Source of the DNA: Papio anubis
Lineage: Eukaryota; Chordata; Mammalia; Primates; Cercopithecidae
Direction: 5' to 3'
Assembly (NCBI RefSeq): GCF_008728515.1
Contig: NC_044977.1
Coordinates: 187,539,987 to 187,603,986 of the forward strand
Length of the DNA: 64,000 bases
The position numbers and the translations under genes were made by a program. Positions within the stretch are counted from its first letter, which is position 1. Every line of letters begins with the position of its first letter. This document shows, piece by piece, positions 35,150 through 46,027 of the stretch. The notes beneath the pieces were generated by a model that saw only the letters and a list, made by a program, of their open reading frames with translations, made no database searches and was not told where the DNA came from.

Positions 35150-35842
35150 GGCTGAGTTAATAATAAGAGGGTTTTTTGTTTGTTTGTTTTTTGGTTTTTT
35201 TCCCCAAAATCTTCCAGAAGTCCTGTGCTGGGACACTGAACCACATTGAATTGAAGAGTCTGAGTATTATCAACAATTTTAGTTGAAAGACTAAATATCA
35301 TCTGATGTCAAATAAAAAATATTAGCCTATGATTGAGGTTGTGAGGTTTTCTCAATTACTGATGCTGAGCATGTGAAGTAGAGAAGTCAGGTTTCTTATG
35401 AGGTCCTGAATTTCCCAACCATTGAAAGATTAGGAGTGATTCAGGACATTTCTTTGATTTGCCAGAAACTTCTAAGGAGCCACTCCATATAAATAAATGC
35501 ACGAAGGTTTTCATCCAACTCAAATGATGTATGGACTACTTTGGGTGATCGCTAAAGTTAACTTAGAGATCATCTAATTCTAAAAGTTTATACAGTAGTA
35601 ATAAGATCAAAACCATATTAGAGGATAAAGGGTAAATCTAATATTCTACTTTTACAGTTGTGCCAAATGAACGTTAGAGAATTAAGGTGTCTCCTTCATA
35701 TTCAACAAGTCTATCCTTTTCCCATTTGGTGCTATTGCACTTCACTAATATACCTCTCATCTTCTCATTTGTTTTTTATATTTGAGCAACCAGTGCCAAT
35801 CGAAGCCTAGCCCAACTTGCTAGAAAATATTTTTGGCTTTGA
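35150..35842. repeat. Direct duplication, copy B
   Basis: Second copy of 33777-34501 in the same orientation. No coding content. I do not recognise the duplicated unit as a named repeat. An LTR pair is possible in principle, but clear TG...CA ends are not visible. Confidence 0.93.
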
Positions 35843-36430
35843 GTGCTGCTATGATTGTGCTCACAACAAAAATGAATCTGACAGAGAACAGAGAAAGAAA
35901 TGGAAAATCAAATCAATGGAATTAAAGGAAAGATCTAGGACAATCTTTAAAAATCCATTAGCCGGCATAATTGGAAGTTATATGCATTCTTAGGAACTAG
36001 TCATGTTGTTCTTGTTCTCACTTTTCTCTGTTTCACTCAGAAATAGCCGTTCTCATTAAATTGAATTGTGATGTTGTTGTCACTATTGGGCTTAGGCATT
36101 CTATCCAAAAATAACTGATTGTTAAGTGATGAATGAGATGATTCACACACAAACTGCAGTTTGTAAGGTAACTAATACATTGAGTTTTTAAAAAGTATGT
36201 ATATGCAGTGTGTCCATTTTGAATTTTATTTTAGTAGGATTTTACAGATCTATTTTGCATTTAATAAGATAAAAATTAGGCAGCTGAGTACAAGTTTCAT
36301 ATGCAAATAGCATTAATAGCATTAAGAGAGAGATTTTTTTAAAAAAACAGAGTTTAACCTTTTTTGAGAATACACCTGCTGTACTTTCATGTAAACATTT
36401 TTATATTTAAAAGTTAATTAAAAACCATTG
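35843..36430. other. Unassigned AT-rich DNA
   Basis: No recognisable repeat or gene. Confidence 0.4.
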
Positions 36431-36732
36431 GTTTTTTTGTTTTTTGTTTTGAGATGGAGTTTCACTCCTGTTGCCCAGGCTGGAGTACAATGGCACGATC
36501 TAGGCTGACTGAAACTTTCGCCTCCCGAGTTCAAGCAATTCTCCTGCTTCAGACTACCGAGTAGCTGGAACTACAGGCATGTACCACCATGCCTATAATT
36601 TTTTGTATTTTTAGTAGAGATGGGGTTTCGTCATGTTGGGCAGGCTGGTCTCGAACTTCTGACCTCAGGTGATTCGCCCGCCTCAGCCTCCCAAAGTGCT
36701 GGGATTACAGGTATGAGCCACTGCTCCTGGCC
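36431..36732 (-). mobile_element. AluS-type SINE
   Basis: Antisense full-length Alu with typical 'tgacctcaggtgattcgcccgcctc'. A few bases of the 'cccggctaatttt' segment are lost. Confidence 0.92.
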
Positions 36733-36966
36733 TGTAATCATCCTTAATCTAGTAAAGATAAATACAAAGGTCTTAAAGTTTCTTCTCTAATTCCTGAACA
36801 ATACTTAGGGATTTGGTATAAAATATTCAGAAGCTGCATCAACAAATTTTTACATTGTGGTTTTAGATAAAAAGAAGGCTCAATTTCAAAAATGCTGAGT
36901 GAGTGATAGGACAGTGTGATATTTCAGATAGATTGAAATTTTTCTGTCAAGAAATCTTACAAATTC

Positions 36967-37265
36967 AGCCGGGCATGGTGGCTCACGCCTGTAATCCCAG
37001 CACTTTGGGAGGCCAAGGCGGGTGGATCATGAGGTCAGGAGATCGAGACCATCCTGGCTAACACAGTGAAACTCCGTCTCTACTAAAAATACAAAAAAGT
37101 AGCCGGGCGCGGTGGCGGGTGCCCGTATTCCCAGCTACTCGGGAGGCTGAGGCAGGAGAATGGCGTGAACCCGGGAGGCAGAGCTTGCAGTGAGCCAAGA
37201 CGGAGCCACTGCACTCCAGTCTGGGCGACAGAGCGAGACTCTCAAAAAAAAAAAAAAAAAAAAAA
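36967..37265 (+). mobile_element. AluY SINE, full length
   Basis: Has the Y-diagnostic 'gaggtcaggagatcgagaccatcctggctaacac' and 'ggagaatggcgtgaaccc'. ATCTTACAAATTC flanks it (36954-36966 and 37269-37281). Its 5' end faces the 5' end of the minus-strand Alu 234 bp to the left. Confidence 0.94.
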
Positions 37266-37489
37266 GATATCTTACAAATTCCACCCTTTCCTTTGACCTC
37301 TTTAGAAATCATACCTGCATGCAAGTGAAGGATTGTGACATTAAAGAAAAAAAACTTGGATCATCTCTAGTTGTAAAATATTACAGGCATCCAAAGATAT
37401 GATATTTAAAATTTTCATTTAAGCAAATTATATCTGATATACTTCATATCTTACTCTGTTTTAGTTGCCTGAGTTTTCTCAGATATTTT

Positions 37490-37860
37490 AAAAGTTACTT
37501 TATTGAGATATGATTGACCATACAAAAAAGCTATCCCTATTTAATCTATATGACTTGAAGATTTTGGAGATAAGTGTACACCCAGGAAATCATCATCACA
37601 ATATATGCCATAAACATATCCATTACCTCCAAAAGTTTCCTCTTGCCCTCTTTATTTATTGTTACTTTTCTGTCATAAGAAGGGATAACAGAAGATACAC
37701 CCTTTAGCAAATTGGAAAGTATACAATGTAAAATAAACTATAGGCACTATACTGTATAGTAAATCTCCAGGACTTATTTATCTTGCATCACTGAAACTTT
37801 GTACCCTTTGACTAATTATGTGTCCTTTGACCAACAACCTTCACACCATAAAAATATTTG
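37490..37860 (-). repeat. L1MA/L1MB-type 3' UTR fragment
   Basis: Antisense L1 3' UTR: 'tttattgagatatgattgac', 'ctccaaaagtttcctcttgccc', 'ctataggcactatactgtatag', 'ctgaaactttgtaccctttgac'. Confidence 0.8.
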
Positions 37861-37964
37861 TTAAATAGCTTGATTTAATTATCCCACACACACATTGTAC
37901 ACACATACTATGTTTTACATTATATATACAATTTTACTGTTATATGTTTATACAAGTAATTATG

Positions 37965-38165
37965 CTCATAATGAAAAATAAGGAAACAATAAAAAGTATT
38001 GGATTGGGAATCAATGCAGAATTAGGTTCAAATCTTGATTATCTCTTCAATTATTTTTGTGACAATGGGCAAGATTTACTTCTCTGGATCTCTTCTTCAT
38101 CTGTAAGTTTAGAGTTTTGGGTTAGGTGAGCTTTAAAGTTTCTTTTAGCTCTTAATTATACAAAT
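37965..38165 (+). repeat. MIR-type SINE
   Basis: 'ttggattgggaatcaatgcag', 'aggttcaaatcttgatt', 'gacaatgggcaagatttacttctctggatctc' and 'ttcatctgtaag' follow MIR in order. Confidence 0.75.
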
Positions 38166-38389
38166 TATTTCTCAAATAATTGTAATTATTCCTTGGAAAA
38201 TTCTTAGAGAAGGATTTTTGTAAATGAATATTTAAAAAATCACACAGGACAGGAGAATAAAATATGTAATTTCAAGTTTTAATAATTAAAATCAGATTTA
38301 TTTCCTAAAGTATTAATCTAAGACTGTAACTGTGTGTTAGAAATTCCTAGTTTATGCTTTTCCTTGTATCTTGGGTTCTCTTCCTTGAC

Positions 38390-38835
38390 CTTGACATGTC
38401 CATTTAATGAAACCCGCTCAAATTTGAGGTAGGTTTAATTTGTTTCTCACAAATCTCCTATATCTGCTTTTACTTATGTTCTTACACCTCTGAATTCTCT
38501 TGGCCTCTTGTCCTAGGGCACCTCAGCATAAGCCTCCTTTGTTAGTAATATGTTATATTAATGCCTTAAGGCCTTGAACTATTCACTCATCCTGAAATAC
38601 TTTCTTCAGATCTTTCTGACTGGCTTTTTCTTGTTATCCAGGTCTTAGTTTATATTCTACTGCTGCAGTAAGCTCTCTGATCATCTAACGTAAAGTAACT
38701 TCCCAGTTACTGTCTATTTTATTGTGATGTTTTACTTTCTTCATAGCAGTATTTAAAGTTATTTTATGTATGTCTCTCTCATTAAAATGTAAGTTTCCTG
38801 GAGACAAAAGATGCCCAATAAATATGTAAGTAACG
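38390..38835 (+). repeat. L2 LINE 3' fragment
   Basis: 'gttatccaggtcttagtttatat', 'cagtaagctctctgatcatc', 'catagcagtatttaaagttattttatg' and 'aaatgtaagtttcctggagac' match L2. Best supported after about 38580. Confidence 0.65.
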
Positions 38836-40180
38836 ACGATAATTTTTTGCATGTGTGCATTTTATTCATTTTGCTGGAGAAGGCATTCACCTTCGAATAG
38901 AGTTACTTCTGTTTCATTTCTTTTATCTTCTGCAATATCTGATGTATGGTCTTGCACACCAGAAATTCTCTGTAGATATTCTTAATGGAATTATGTTAAT
39001 GTGGAAGAAAAAAAAAAGTAGAAAATTGGAGCTGTTACTCTCATTCTATTTGCCAAATGTAGTTTCTACTGTAACATCATTTCATTTTGTGGGTTCTTGA
39101 TTTGATAAAAAAAATAAAGAAAAGAAAGAGAATCCCACAGTTTTAAGATGCTTACTTAAAAATCCATATCAAGGCCAAGCAATTGCATGCCCAAAGGAAA
39201 CCTTGATTTAATAGTTTTCTAAAAAGATGTCCATATCTATTTAACTGCCATTCAGAAAAATCATGAGTTTATTTAAATAAAAGGTATTTAGAACTACAGT
39301 TCTTATGATAAACCTACAAATATAATTGTTTATTAATATAACTAGGAACAAATTTTATAGACCTTATATAATCACAGAATAATCAATCCACCAGAAATGT
39401 AACTTTTTTTAACTAATGATTTTGAAATGTCAAATGATATATAATGCTTTAATTGATCTAGGCTATTCAGAAACACCTAAGTCACTGTGACTGTATAAAA
39501 GAAATAAAAGCAGAAGATTTGTAAAGTGTCTAGTTCATTTTTACGTCAACAGGAGAATAAATGAAAGCAATGTTTTATTTATTCAACATACTCTGGACTG
39601 GATTAAGGTCAGACTTCCTACTTTGAAGTTAAATTTACTATAAAATTGATTCGTTTTTACTATAAAATTCATTAGAATGTGAGAACAAGGAGGGATTCTA
39701 GCAGTCATTCAAATGAGGTTATTATAGGTGAGGAAACTGAACTAAAACAATCTATTCAATTTTGTAAGACTAGCTACTCTAGATTAGTTCAGCTTTAAAG
39801 GTTGGCTAGATGTCCAGATGTAAGCACCTGCCTCTTACTCCAAAATATAGCCTTTGACTCCTATTTCAAGGGACACGAAAGAGTAAAATTCTGTAACAGG
39901 TACTCAGCAGGGTTGGAAGCTAATAGGTTTTGGACTCATCTATTACATATCAAGAAAAGGATCTCCAGTTTATAATAATATATTGTAATCAAATCAATAC
40001 AGTAATATTAAAATTATATCAAGTTCTGAAAAATATCTTTGAATATTTGGGAGACACTTGTGGATCTAATACTGCTTTCTTTATGAAATTTAATAAGATT
40101 TACATTGTCTATGATGACTAACATTCTGGTTATCAGAATGCAAAGTAGCAGAGAAGTATGTAAAGGTACTGCTTTAATGT
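38836..40180. other. Unassigned AT-rich DNA
   Basis: A weak MIR-like stretch ('ttattataggtgaggaaactgaac') occurs near 39715-39750. No gene is seen. The open frames (81 codons or fewer) look random. Confidence 0.4.
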
Positions 40181-40184
40181 GTGT

Positions 40185-40500
40185 ATTAGTAGGAATTATT
40201 TCAGTTGCAAAAGGTAAGAATTCAGCTCAAATTAGTTTATACAAAAGAAACTCACTGACTGGGAAGAAAAGAATAGCTTCAAGTGGAAAGCAAGAGCTAT
40301 AGAAAAACACAGCACCTAGGGCAGGAATTATGCACTCAGAATCGCTAAAATCTTCTCTCTCTCTTTTGTTAGCTGTGCTTAGCTTCATTCTTCATATTTT
40401 AAATAAGATACGGCCCCTGGCCATTCCAGTAGTATTTCCTCTCAGTTTAGCAACACTGCCCTTTCCCTTAAAGGGCAACAGCTTATTTATTCCAGGTTCT
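40185..40500. repeat. Ancient dispersed repeat, family not assigned
   Basis: 'ttgcaaaaggtaagaattcagctcaaattag', 'ctctctctcttttg', 'ttagcttcattcttc' and 'cccctggccattcc' recall a common old mammalian repeat. Confidence 0.4.
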
Positions 40501-40799
40501 GTAGATTAATATTAAGGAAGGTCTTGAATTGGCACAGCTTAGGATATTTGTTGGAACAGGGGAATAGAGAATTCCTGTAACAAGATAACATGACTGAAAT
40601 GTTCACAAAAACCACGTGCCACTGGGGAATAGTGATTCTACCTCTCAAAAGATGCTACATTGTAAAAAAAATGCAACGCTAAGAAAACGTACCCCTTAGA
40701 ATATTCTTGATAATGGAATTTGCCATGCTAATGTCCCATAAGTTAGTTGTTACAGAGGTGGCATTGTCAATTTCCGGTATTGCCCTTATGCAGCTTACT

Positions 40800-41095
40800 A
40801 GTTTACAAAGATTAAAAAATGATAAAACCTAATATTGGTGGAGGTGAAGTGAGAGGGGCCTTCACATAACTCTGGAGGAAGTGTAAATTGGTAAAACCTT
40901 TTTGTAAAGCAATTGGATAAAATATCAAGAAAATTAAAATAGTTCACACTTGTAGATATGGTAATTCCACTTCTAAAAGGAAAATTAATAACATAATTAA
41001 AATGTGGGTACATATTTGTGTGTAATGTTTTATGTAATTTGAGTATTAGAAAGAAAATCAATATTCAGTAACGTTTACACTGTTAAATATAAATA
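40800..41095 (+). repeat. L1ME-type ORF2 3' fragment
   Basis: 'ctctggaggaagtgtaaattggtaaaacc', 'ttgtaaagcaattgg' and 'ggtaattccacttctaaaagg' are sense L1M ORF2 text. It ends at the DNA transposon beginning at 41096. Confidence 0.65.
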
Positions 41096-41417
41096 TAATC
41101 ATGTACCACATAAGGATGTTTCAGTCAAGACAGGTGACATATACAGGCCAATAAGAGTATAACACTGTATTTTTACTGTTCATTTTCTACGATCAGATAC
41201 ACAGATGCTTACATTGTGCAACAGCTGCCTACACTATTCAGCACAATAATGTGCTATACAGTTTTGTAGCCTCTAGGCTATGCCATCTAGCCTAATTGCA
41301 TAGTAGACTATACCATCTACATTTGTGTAAGTATACTCTGTGATGTTCACATAATGAGGAAATCACCTAATGACACACTTTGCAGAAGGCACCCCATTGT
41401 TCAATAACGCATGACTG
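41096..41417. mobile_element. Non-autonomous DNA transposon relic
   Basis: The two ends are related in inverted orientation: 'taatcatgtaccacataagg' at the left and 'aataacgcatgactg' at the right. The interior ('gtatttttactgttcattttctac', 'ttgtagcctctaggctatgcc', 'tagactataccatctac') is a common primate repeat I recall with CAGTCATGCGTC-type ends. Superfamily (Tigger or hAT) not decided; no clear target duplication. Confidence 0.75.
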
Positions 41418-41509
41418 AATGTGATAGGCTACTATGCAGATTACACCTAATACCCTCACATGATTTTAATAATATACTGTCATTGCAAACTTGAAACAAC
41501 TTCCTTTTT

Positions 41510-41860
41510 AAGTTGTTGCCAATGATGTAAATTCATGCAAACTCATTGGATAAAATTACATATATGTATCATAAAACTATATATCAAAATTAAAAATGCA
41601 AATATGACCTAGAAATTTTATTTTTAGGAATCTATCTCATAGATATTCTAGTATATACTCAAATAATGTTCACAGCAATACTGTTTGCAATAGAAAATGT
41701 CTGGAAATAAGTCAAATTTCCGACAATGAGTGACATATTGAATAAATTCTGCCATTAGAAAGGAATAATTTATATATTAATCCTCAAAATATGTTAAATG
41801 AAAAAGCAAAAGTTCAAACACTGTCTAGATAGTAGACCCTCATTTCTCTAGAAATAGATA
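41510..41860 (+). repeat. L1ME-type fragment
   Basis: 'aattaaaaatgcaaatatgacctagaaattttatttttaggaatc', 'atgttcacagcaatactgtttgcaatag' and 'tctggaaataagtc' are sense L1M ORF2-end text. The start overlaps in consensus position with 40800-41095. Confidence 0.7.
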
Positions 41861-41884
41861 ACAGTTGTGTAGTAGACATGACTG

Positions 41885-42260
41885 TGTTCACTAACAGCTA
41901 GTTCTCTCCCTGGACATACAGAAGATTATAGTTCCCATACTTCTTGCAGTTAACTGAAGCCAGGAAACTAGGTCTGGCAAATACAATGAGTGCGACTGAC
42001 TTTTGAGCTGACAAAAACGAAAAGCCCTTTTTAAATTCTGCCAGTATGCATGCACAGAGTCTTGTGTTGAAAATGTAGAGCCACAGGGTAAAAGCAGCTT
42101 GAATGGCTGACTCATATACAAGGACAACTGGCTGACAGTCACCAGGACTATCAAGAAGTTTGCAGAAACAAGAAATAAACTTTTACTGTTTTAAACTGTT
42201 GTAAATTTTGGGTTTTGTTTGCCACCAAATAAACCTACTCTATTCTGATTGTTGTAAGTG
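41885..42260 (+). repeat. Ancient LTR-like repeat
   Basis: 'ctagttctctccctggacatacagaagattatagttcccatacttcttgcagttaactg' and the tail 'aagaaataaacttttactgttttaaactg' recall an old mammalian LTR with an AATAAA signal near its end. Subfamily not assigned. Confidence 0.55.
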
Positions 42261-42289
42261 GTCAATTTGGGAAGTCAGATATATTTAAA

Positions 42290-42660
42290 ATTGGCTTACT
42301 GCTGTAACATATACAGTCCAAATTACATAATGGCTCAAATGCAATAGAAGTCTCTTTTTGCTCACATATCGCTTCATTGAGATTCTACATTAATTGTAAT
42401 GATGAGGGTGGGGGTGTCTTATGTTGTACAGTTGTCACCCAGGATGACCGACTTTGTAACATTTTTTCCCACTGACTTCCAAAGTTCTCAAAGATAGCAA
42501 AATTCATTTGGAAGAAGGAGAAGGAGCATGGAGAATTGCAGATGGAGATTTTTATGGGAAGGCTTGGAGGTTGCACATTACTACTTTTACTTGTTGGCTA
42601 GGAATCTATCACGTGGTGACACCTAAGTGCCAGTGAGTCTGACAATGCGGCAATTTGGTT
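42290..42660. repeat. Ancient dispersed repeat, family not assigned
   Basis: 'agcatggagaattgcagatggagatttttatgggaaggcttggagg' and 'tcacgtggtgacacctaagtgcc' resemble a common old repeat. Confidence 0.45.
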
Positions 42661-43720
42661 GCGTGCCATGGTAAGAGGCAAAAAATTTTGCTCGATAGTT
42701 ACCAGTTTTTGCCACAGATGAAGGGATTTTTCATTGTATAATTAGTTATTACTGCTTGAATTTAAAAGAGGAAAATATAGTTTTCAAATAAAAATGCAAA
42801 AGTGGCACAAAAAATTATTTTTTTTTTGCTTTAATTTTGTGCATTTATTTGGCTATTATTAAAGTAAATAATGCTCTTTACAGAAAATGTAGAAAGTAAC
42901 ACAAAAGAAAAATAAGCAGAAAAAGTCATCCAATAACCCCCATGATCCCAGTATAATAATCTTTTTTAAGGTAACTGAAATGACCATCCTTCTTTTACAA
43001 TTGCAAATGCTAACCCCCAGGGATTTTAAGAAATTTGTCAGCTCTAGTAAGCGGTAGAGCACAGAGAAAAGAGAAGCCAGGGAAGCTTTTAGAGAGCAGG
43101 AGGCAAGAAAGAAAATGACTTATGAATGTGGAAACGCAATTGACAAATGATTTTAAAATTTTGCAGGTTTAATTGCATGGAGAGAGGGAGCATAGAACAG
43201 GAGAAATATACCACAGCAACAGAGGTAAGGACCTCAGCTTTAGAGATTTCCCATTTTATTACAGTTATATTTCCATTTAGATATGTTATTTAGATATTAA
43301 GGTGTAACTGTCCAAAAGGCAGTATGAACCTGGGTTCTGGATGAAGACCGGTCAGGATATTGTGTCAATGACAGTAGTTGAAGGCACTGGTGTTAAAGGT
43401 TGTAGAGAGAGTTGTGATGAGGCAGAATCTTGAGCAAGTTAAGAGTTAGATATTGTACAGATTGTTGAAGGCTAGAATTGTTTGTTGTTGTTGTTGTTGT
43501 TTGTTTGTTTCTTTTCTTAAAGCCCTGGCCCATTTCCCTGAAGAGCTCTCACTGGAAAAGCCATAGTTGGATATGGCGTGAGAAGCTAGCCAGGATTCTA
43601 AATGGTGAATGTGGCCACCAGTTGGCTGCCTGGTATAAAATACATCCAGGTGTTCGATTCTCCTGAGTTCCAAGGCTAACTATTATTCTTAACTATTGTG
43701 TACATCCATTCCTATAAATA
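42661..43720. other. Unassigned DNA with a GTT/GTTT repeat
   Basis: A GTT repeat lies at 43480-43512. Otherwise nothing is recognisable. Confidence 0.4.
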
Positions 43721-43724
43721 TTAG

Positions 43725-43890
43725 AAGACCGGGAACTCAGATAGCTTATTTTGCTCCTGAATCTGTTACTAAGTAGCTAAATGAACTAAAAAACTAATTT
43801 TTCCAACCAGGGCTTAGATTTCCTCATATCTAAAATGAGAAGAATAGACTAAATAATCTCTAACTACCCAGCTCTGAAACCCAGACTCTA
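43725..43890 (+). repeat. MIR-type SINE fragment
   Basis: 'actaagtagctaaatgaac', 'gcttagatttcctcatatctaaaatgagaagaatagac' and 'ctaactacccagctctgaaac' follow MIR order. Confidence 0.6.
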
Positions 43891-43939
43891 TGATAAGAAT
43901 AAGCTTTTTCCCAAACTCCCAAACTTAGTATTTTTTTAT

Positions 43940-44110
43940 AGAAATGATTACTTTCTTCTTCATCCCCTGGTCATCTGCATAAATATCTCATCCATCCTCT
44001 AGACAATAACCATGATAGGGCAGAAAATCAATAATTTTCTCTGTGTCTTCTGTGGAATTTAACACAGAACATTGAAAATAGTAGCAATTAATAAAAATTT
44101 AAACAATAAA
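43940..44110 (+). repeat. Possible L2 3' end
   Basis: 'taggattt...gatagggcagaaaatcaataattttctctgtg' and 'gtagcaattaataaaaatt' fit a diverged L2 terminus. Confidence 0.35.
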
Positions 44111-44739
44111 CCATAACATAGATTTTTAAACTGAAAGCTTTGTGCTCTATGCTGATTTCTCTGATGATAACACGTTAAAGTTTGAAGCAGTGGTCATGAA
44201 AATGATCTTCTAGAACCATCATAATTAAAGTGTGGTGCTCCCTCTGTAATTATAAAATAAGGTTTGAGTGGCCACACAATGCCTTTCATACCTAGAATTC
44301 TAACAGATTAAAAACTTTCTTAAACATACAGTTCCAGGATCTATGACCTGGAGACATCTCCTTCTTGGATACTGTACATAGGGTGGTGATCTTCATTTAT
44401 ATTCATTCACTGAAGCCTTGGCTTTATGCTGCTTTGACAGCTTGTCAGGAATAAATCTTGTCAAGAAGGGCATTCTCTTTGGAGATTTTTATATAGCTTG
44501 TGTTGCTAGAAAGAAAAACATAGCAAGCTTGTTTAATCCAATTAATGAAGATCTGCAGGCTGTCTTGTGCAGCCGGTCAACTGGCAATGAAGGAAGTTAA
44601 TTTTAAGGTCTATGAAAGCCTCCCATTTGTGGTGACAAACTCAGGAACTCAACTACTGTTAACTCTCTCCAACCATTTTGTAATTTCTTTTTGCTTTTAT
44701 AACTGTAGCAATAGAAAAAGTATCTTTCCTTGCATAAGC
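44111..44739. other. Unassigned DNA
   Basis: No recognisable repeat or gene. Confidence 0.4.
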
Positions 44740-44837
44740 AGAAATGGTTTAGTATTTGTATAACACGTTAATAGATAATTTATCAAAGAGAAATGGTTCA
44801 TTATTTGTTTAAATGCATTAATAGATAATTTATCAAA
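44740..44837. repeat. Tandem duplication, 2 x 49 bp
   Basis: Unit 1 (44740-44788) and unit 2 (44789-44837) share 'agaaatggtt' at the start and the 20-mer ending 'gataatttatcaaa' at the end, with changes between. A degenerate third partial unit follows to about 44870. Confidence 0.88.
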
Positions 44838-45004
44838 ATTACTAGATAATTAATAGATAATTCTTCAACATGGATCTAATTAGATTGACTATTTGGGTTT
44901 ATATATTTTTCTCTAGCATTTACCCCTTCTGTTATACAGTGCTATGAAAAAATACTAAATTTGTAGTGATAAAAGTTGGTATAAGGTGCAAAATCTAACA
45001 CTTG

Positions 45005-45175
45005 TAGGCTGTGAATGCAAGCCATTTCACTATTTTGGGCCTCAGTTTCTCATATATAAATTATGATAATACAGGTAGTACTATTTTTTATTGTCACAGG
45101 ATGACTTTGAAGAAAACTATACAAATATTTGTGAGCTGTAAAATCCAAACATCATACAAATATAGGCGCTGCATA
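45005..45175 (+). repeat. MIR SINE fragment
   Basis: 'catttcactattttgggcctcagtttctcatatataaattatgataatac' is clear sense MIR. The continuation 'tgtcacaggatgac...gagctgtaaaatcc' is diverged. Confidence 0.7.
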
Positions 45176-45769
45176 TATGGTTTTCCCATATCAGCACTGT
45201 CAGAAAAAATACTGCCCCCAATTATTTACAATCACCAATAAAATGGAATTTTTTATCTTTACTGTGTTATGCAGTTAAGGAGCCATTATCCTGCAGATAT
45301 TCCCTCAGATTTTTGCCGCACTCTGTGAAGATACATTATTTTCTCCCACTTTTCTAGCTGATGAGAAAAAGTATCAGGCAAAAATCTTCAGTGATTTTTC
45401 CCCAAAATACCAAGTTTCAACATTTTCTAGCACTTTAAACAATACAGACTACTTTCTACTTGTCTCATGCCACTTTAAATAGGATCATTAAGGGACACTC
45501 TCTCTGTTGAGATATTTAGACAGATCCCTTAACGAAGAAAGGCAGCAATTCAGACCAAGGTGTGGGCAAAGGATACTCCAGGATAAGGAAACACCAAGCA
45601 CAAAAGGACCTTAGCCAGGACAGAATTGTTATTTCCAAGAAATACCAACATGTCTAGTACTAATGAAGTCAAATGAATGAGAGAAGAGTGGAAGGAGAGA
45701 AAGGCAATGTCTTGAGTAGTTGTCTGACTATATAGTCTCTCGTAGACCATGATAATTGTTTGCACCTTA
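45176..45769. other. Unassigned DNA
   Basis: No recognisable repeat or gene. Confidence 0.4.
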
Positions 45770-46027
45770 TTCTAAGTTCAGTGAAATGTCATTGAAGTCT
45801 ATGCGGGAAAGCAACATGACATGATTTATGTTTTAAATGGATCATTTTAGCTCCTATGTGTGGTATGCAATTTAGCACAATACAAGCAGAGACAGGAATG
45901 GTAGGCATGACAGGGATCAAAGTAGATATACTAGTGACTTAGACTAGAGTGATAGAAATTGGGATAATGAACAATAGTCAGATTGGATAGATTTTAAGGA
46001 TAATGTCAACAGTTATGTTACATTAAA
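45770..46027 (+). repeat. Ancient dispersed repeat interrupted by the L1
   Basis: 'catgacatgatttatgttttaaatggatcattttagctcc', 'agactagagtgatagaaattggg' and 'gattggatagattttaaggataatgtcaac' recall an old mammalian repeat. Its continuation ('aattgagaaaagagagtac...ttttggtatgagcaa') appears after the L1, at about 47692-47770. Confidence 0.5.

Noticed and set aside
40321..40420. Possible exon with nearby splice-like signals
   Set aside because: The text fits an old dispersed repeat, and no open frame or conserved neighbouring exon supports it.
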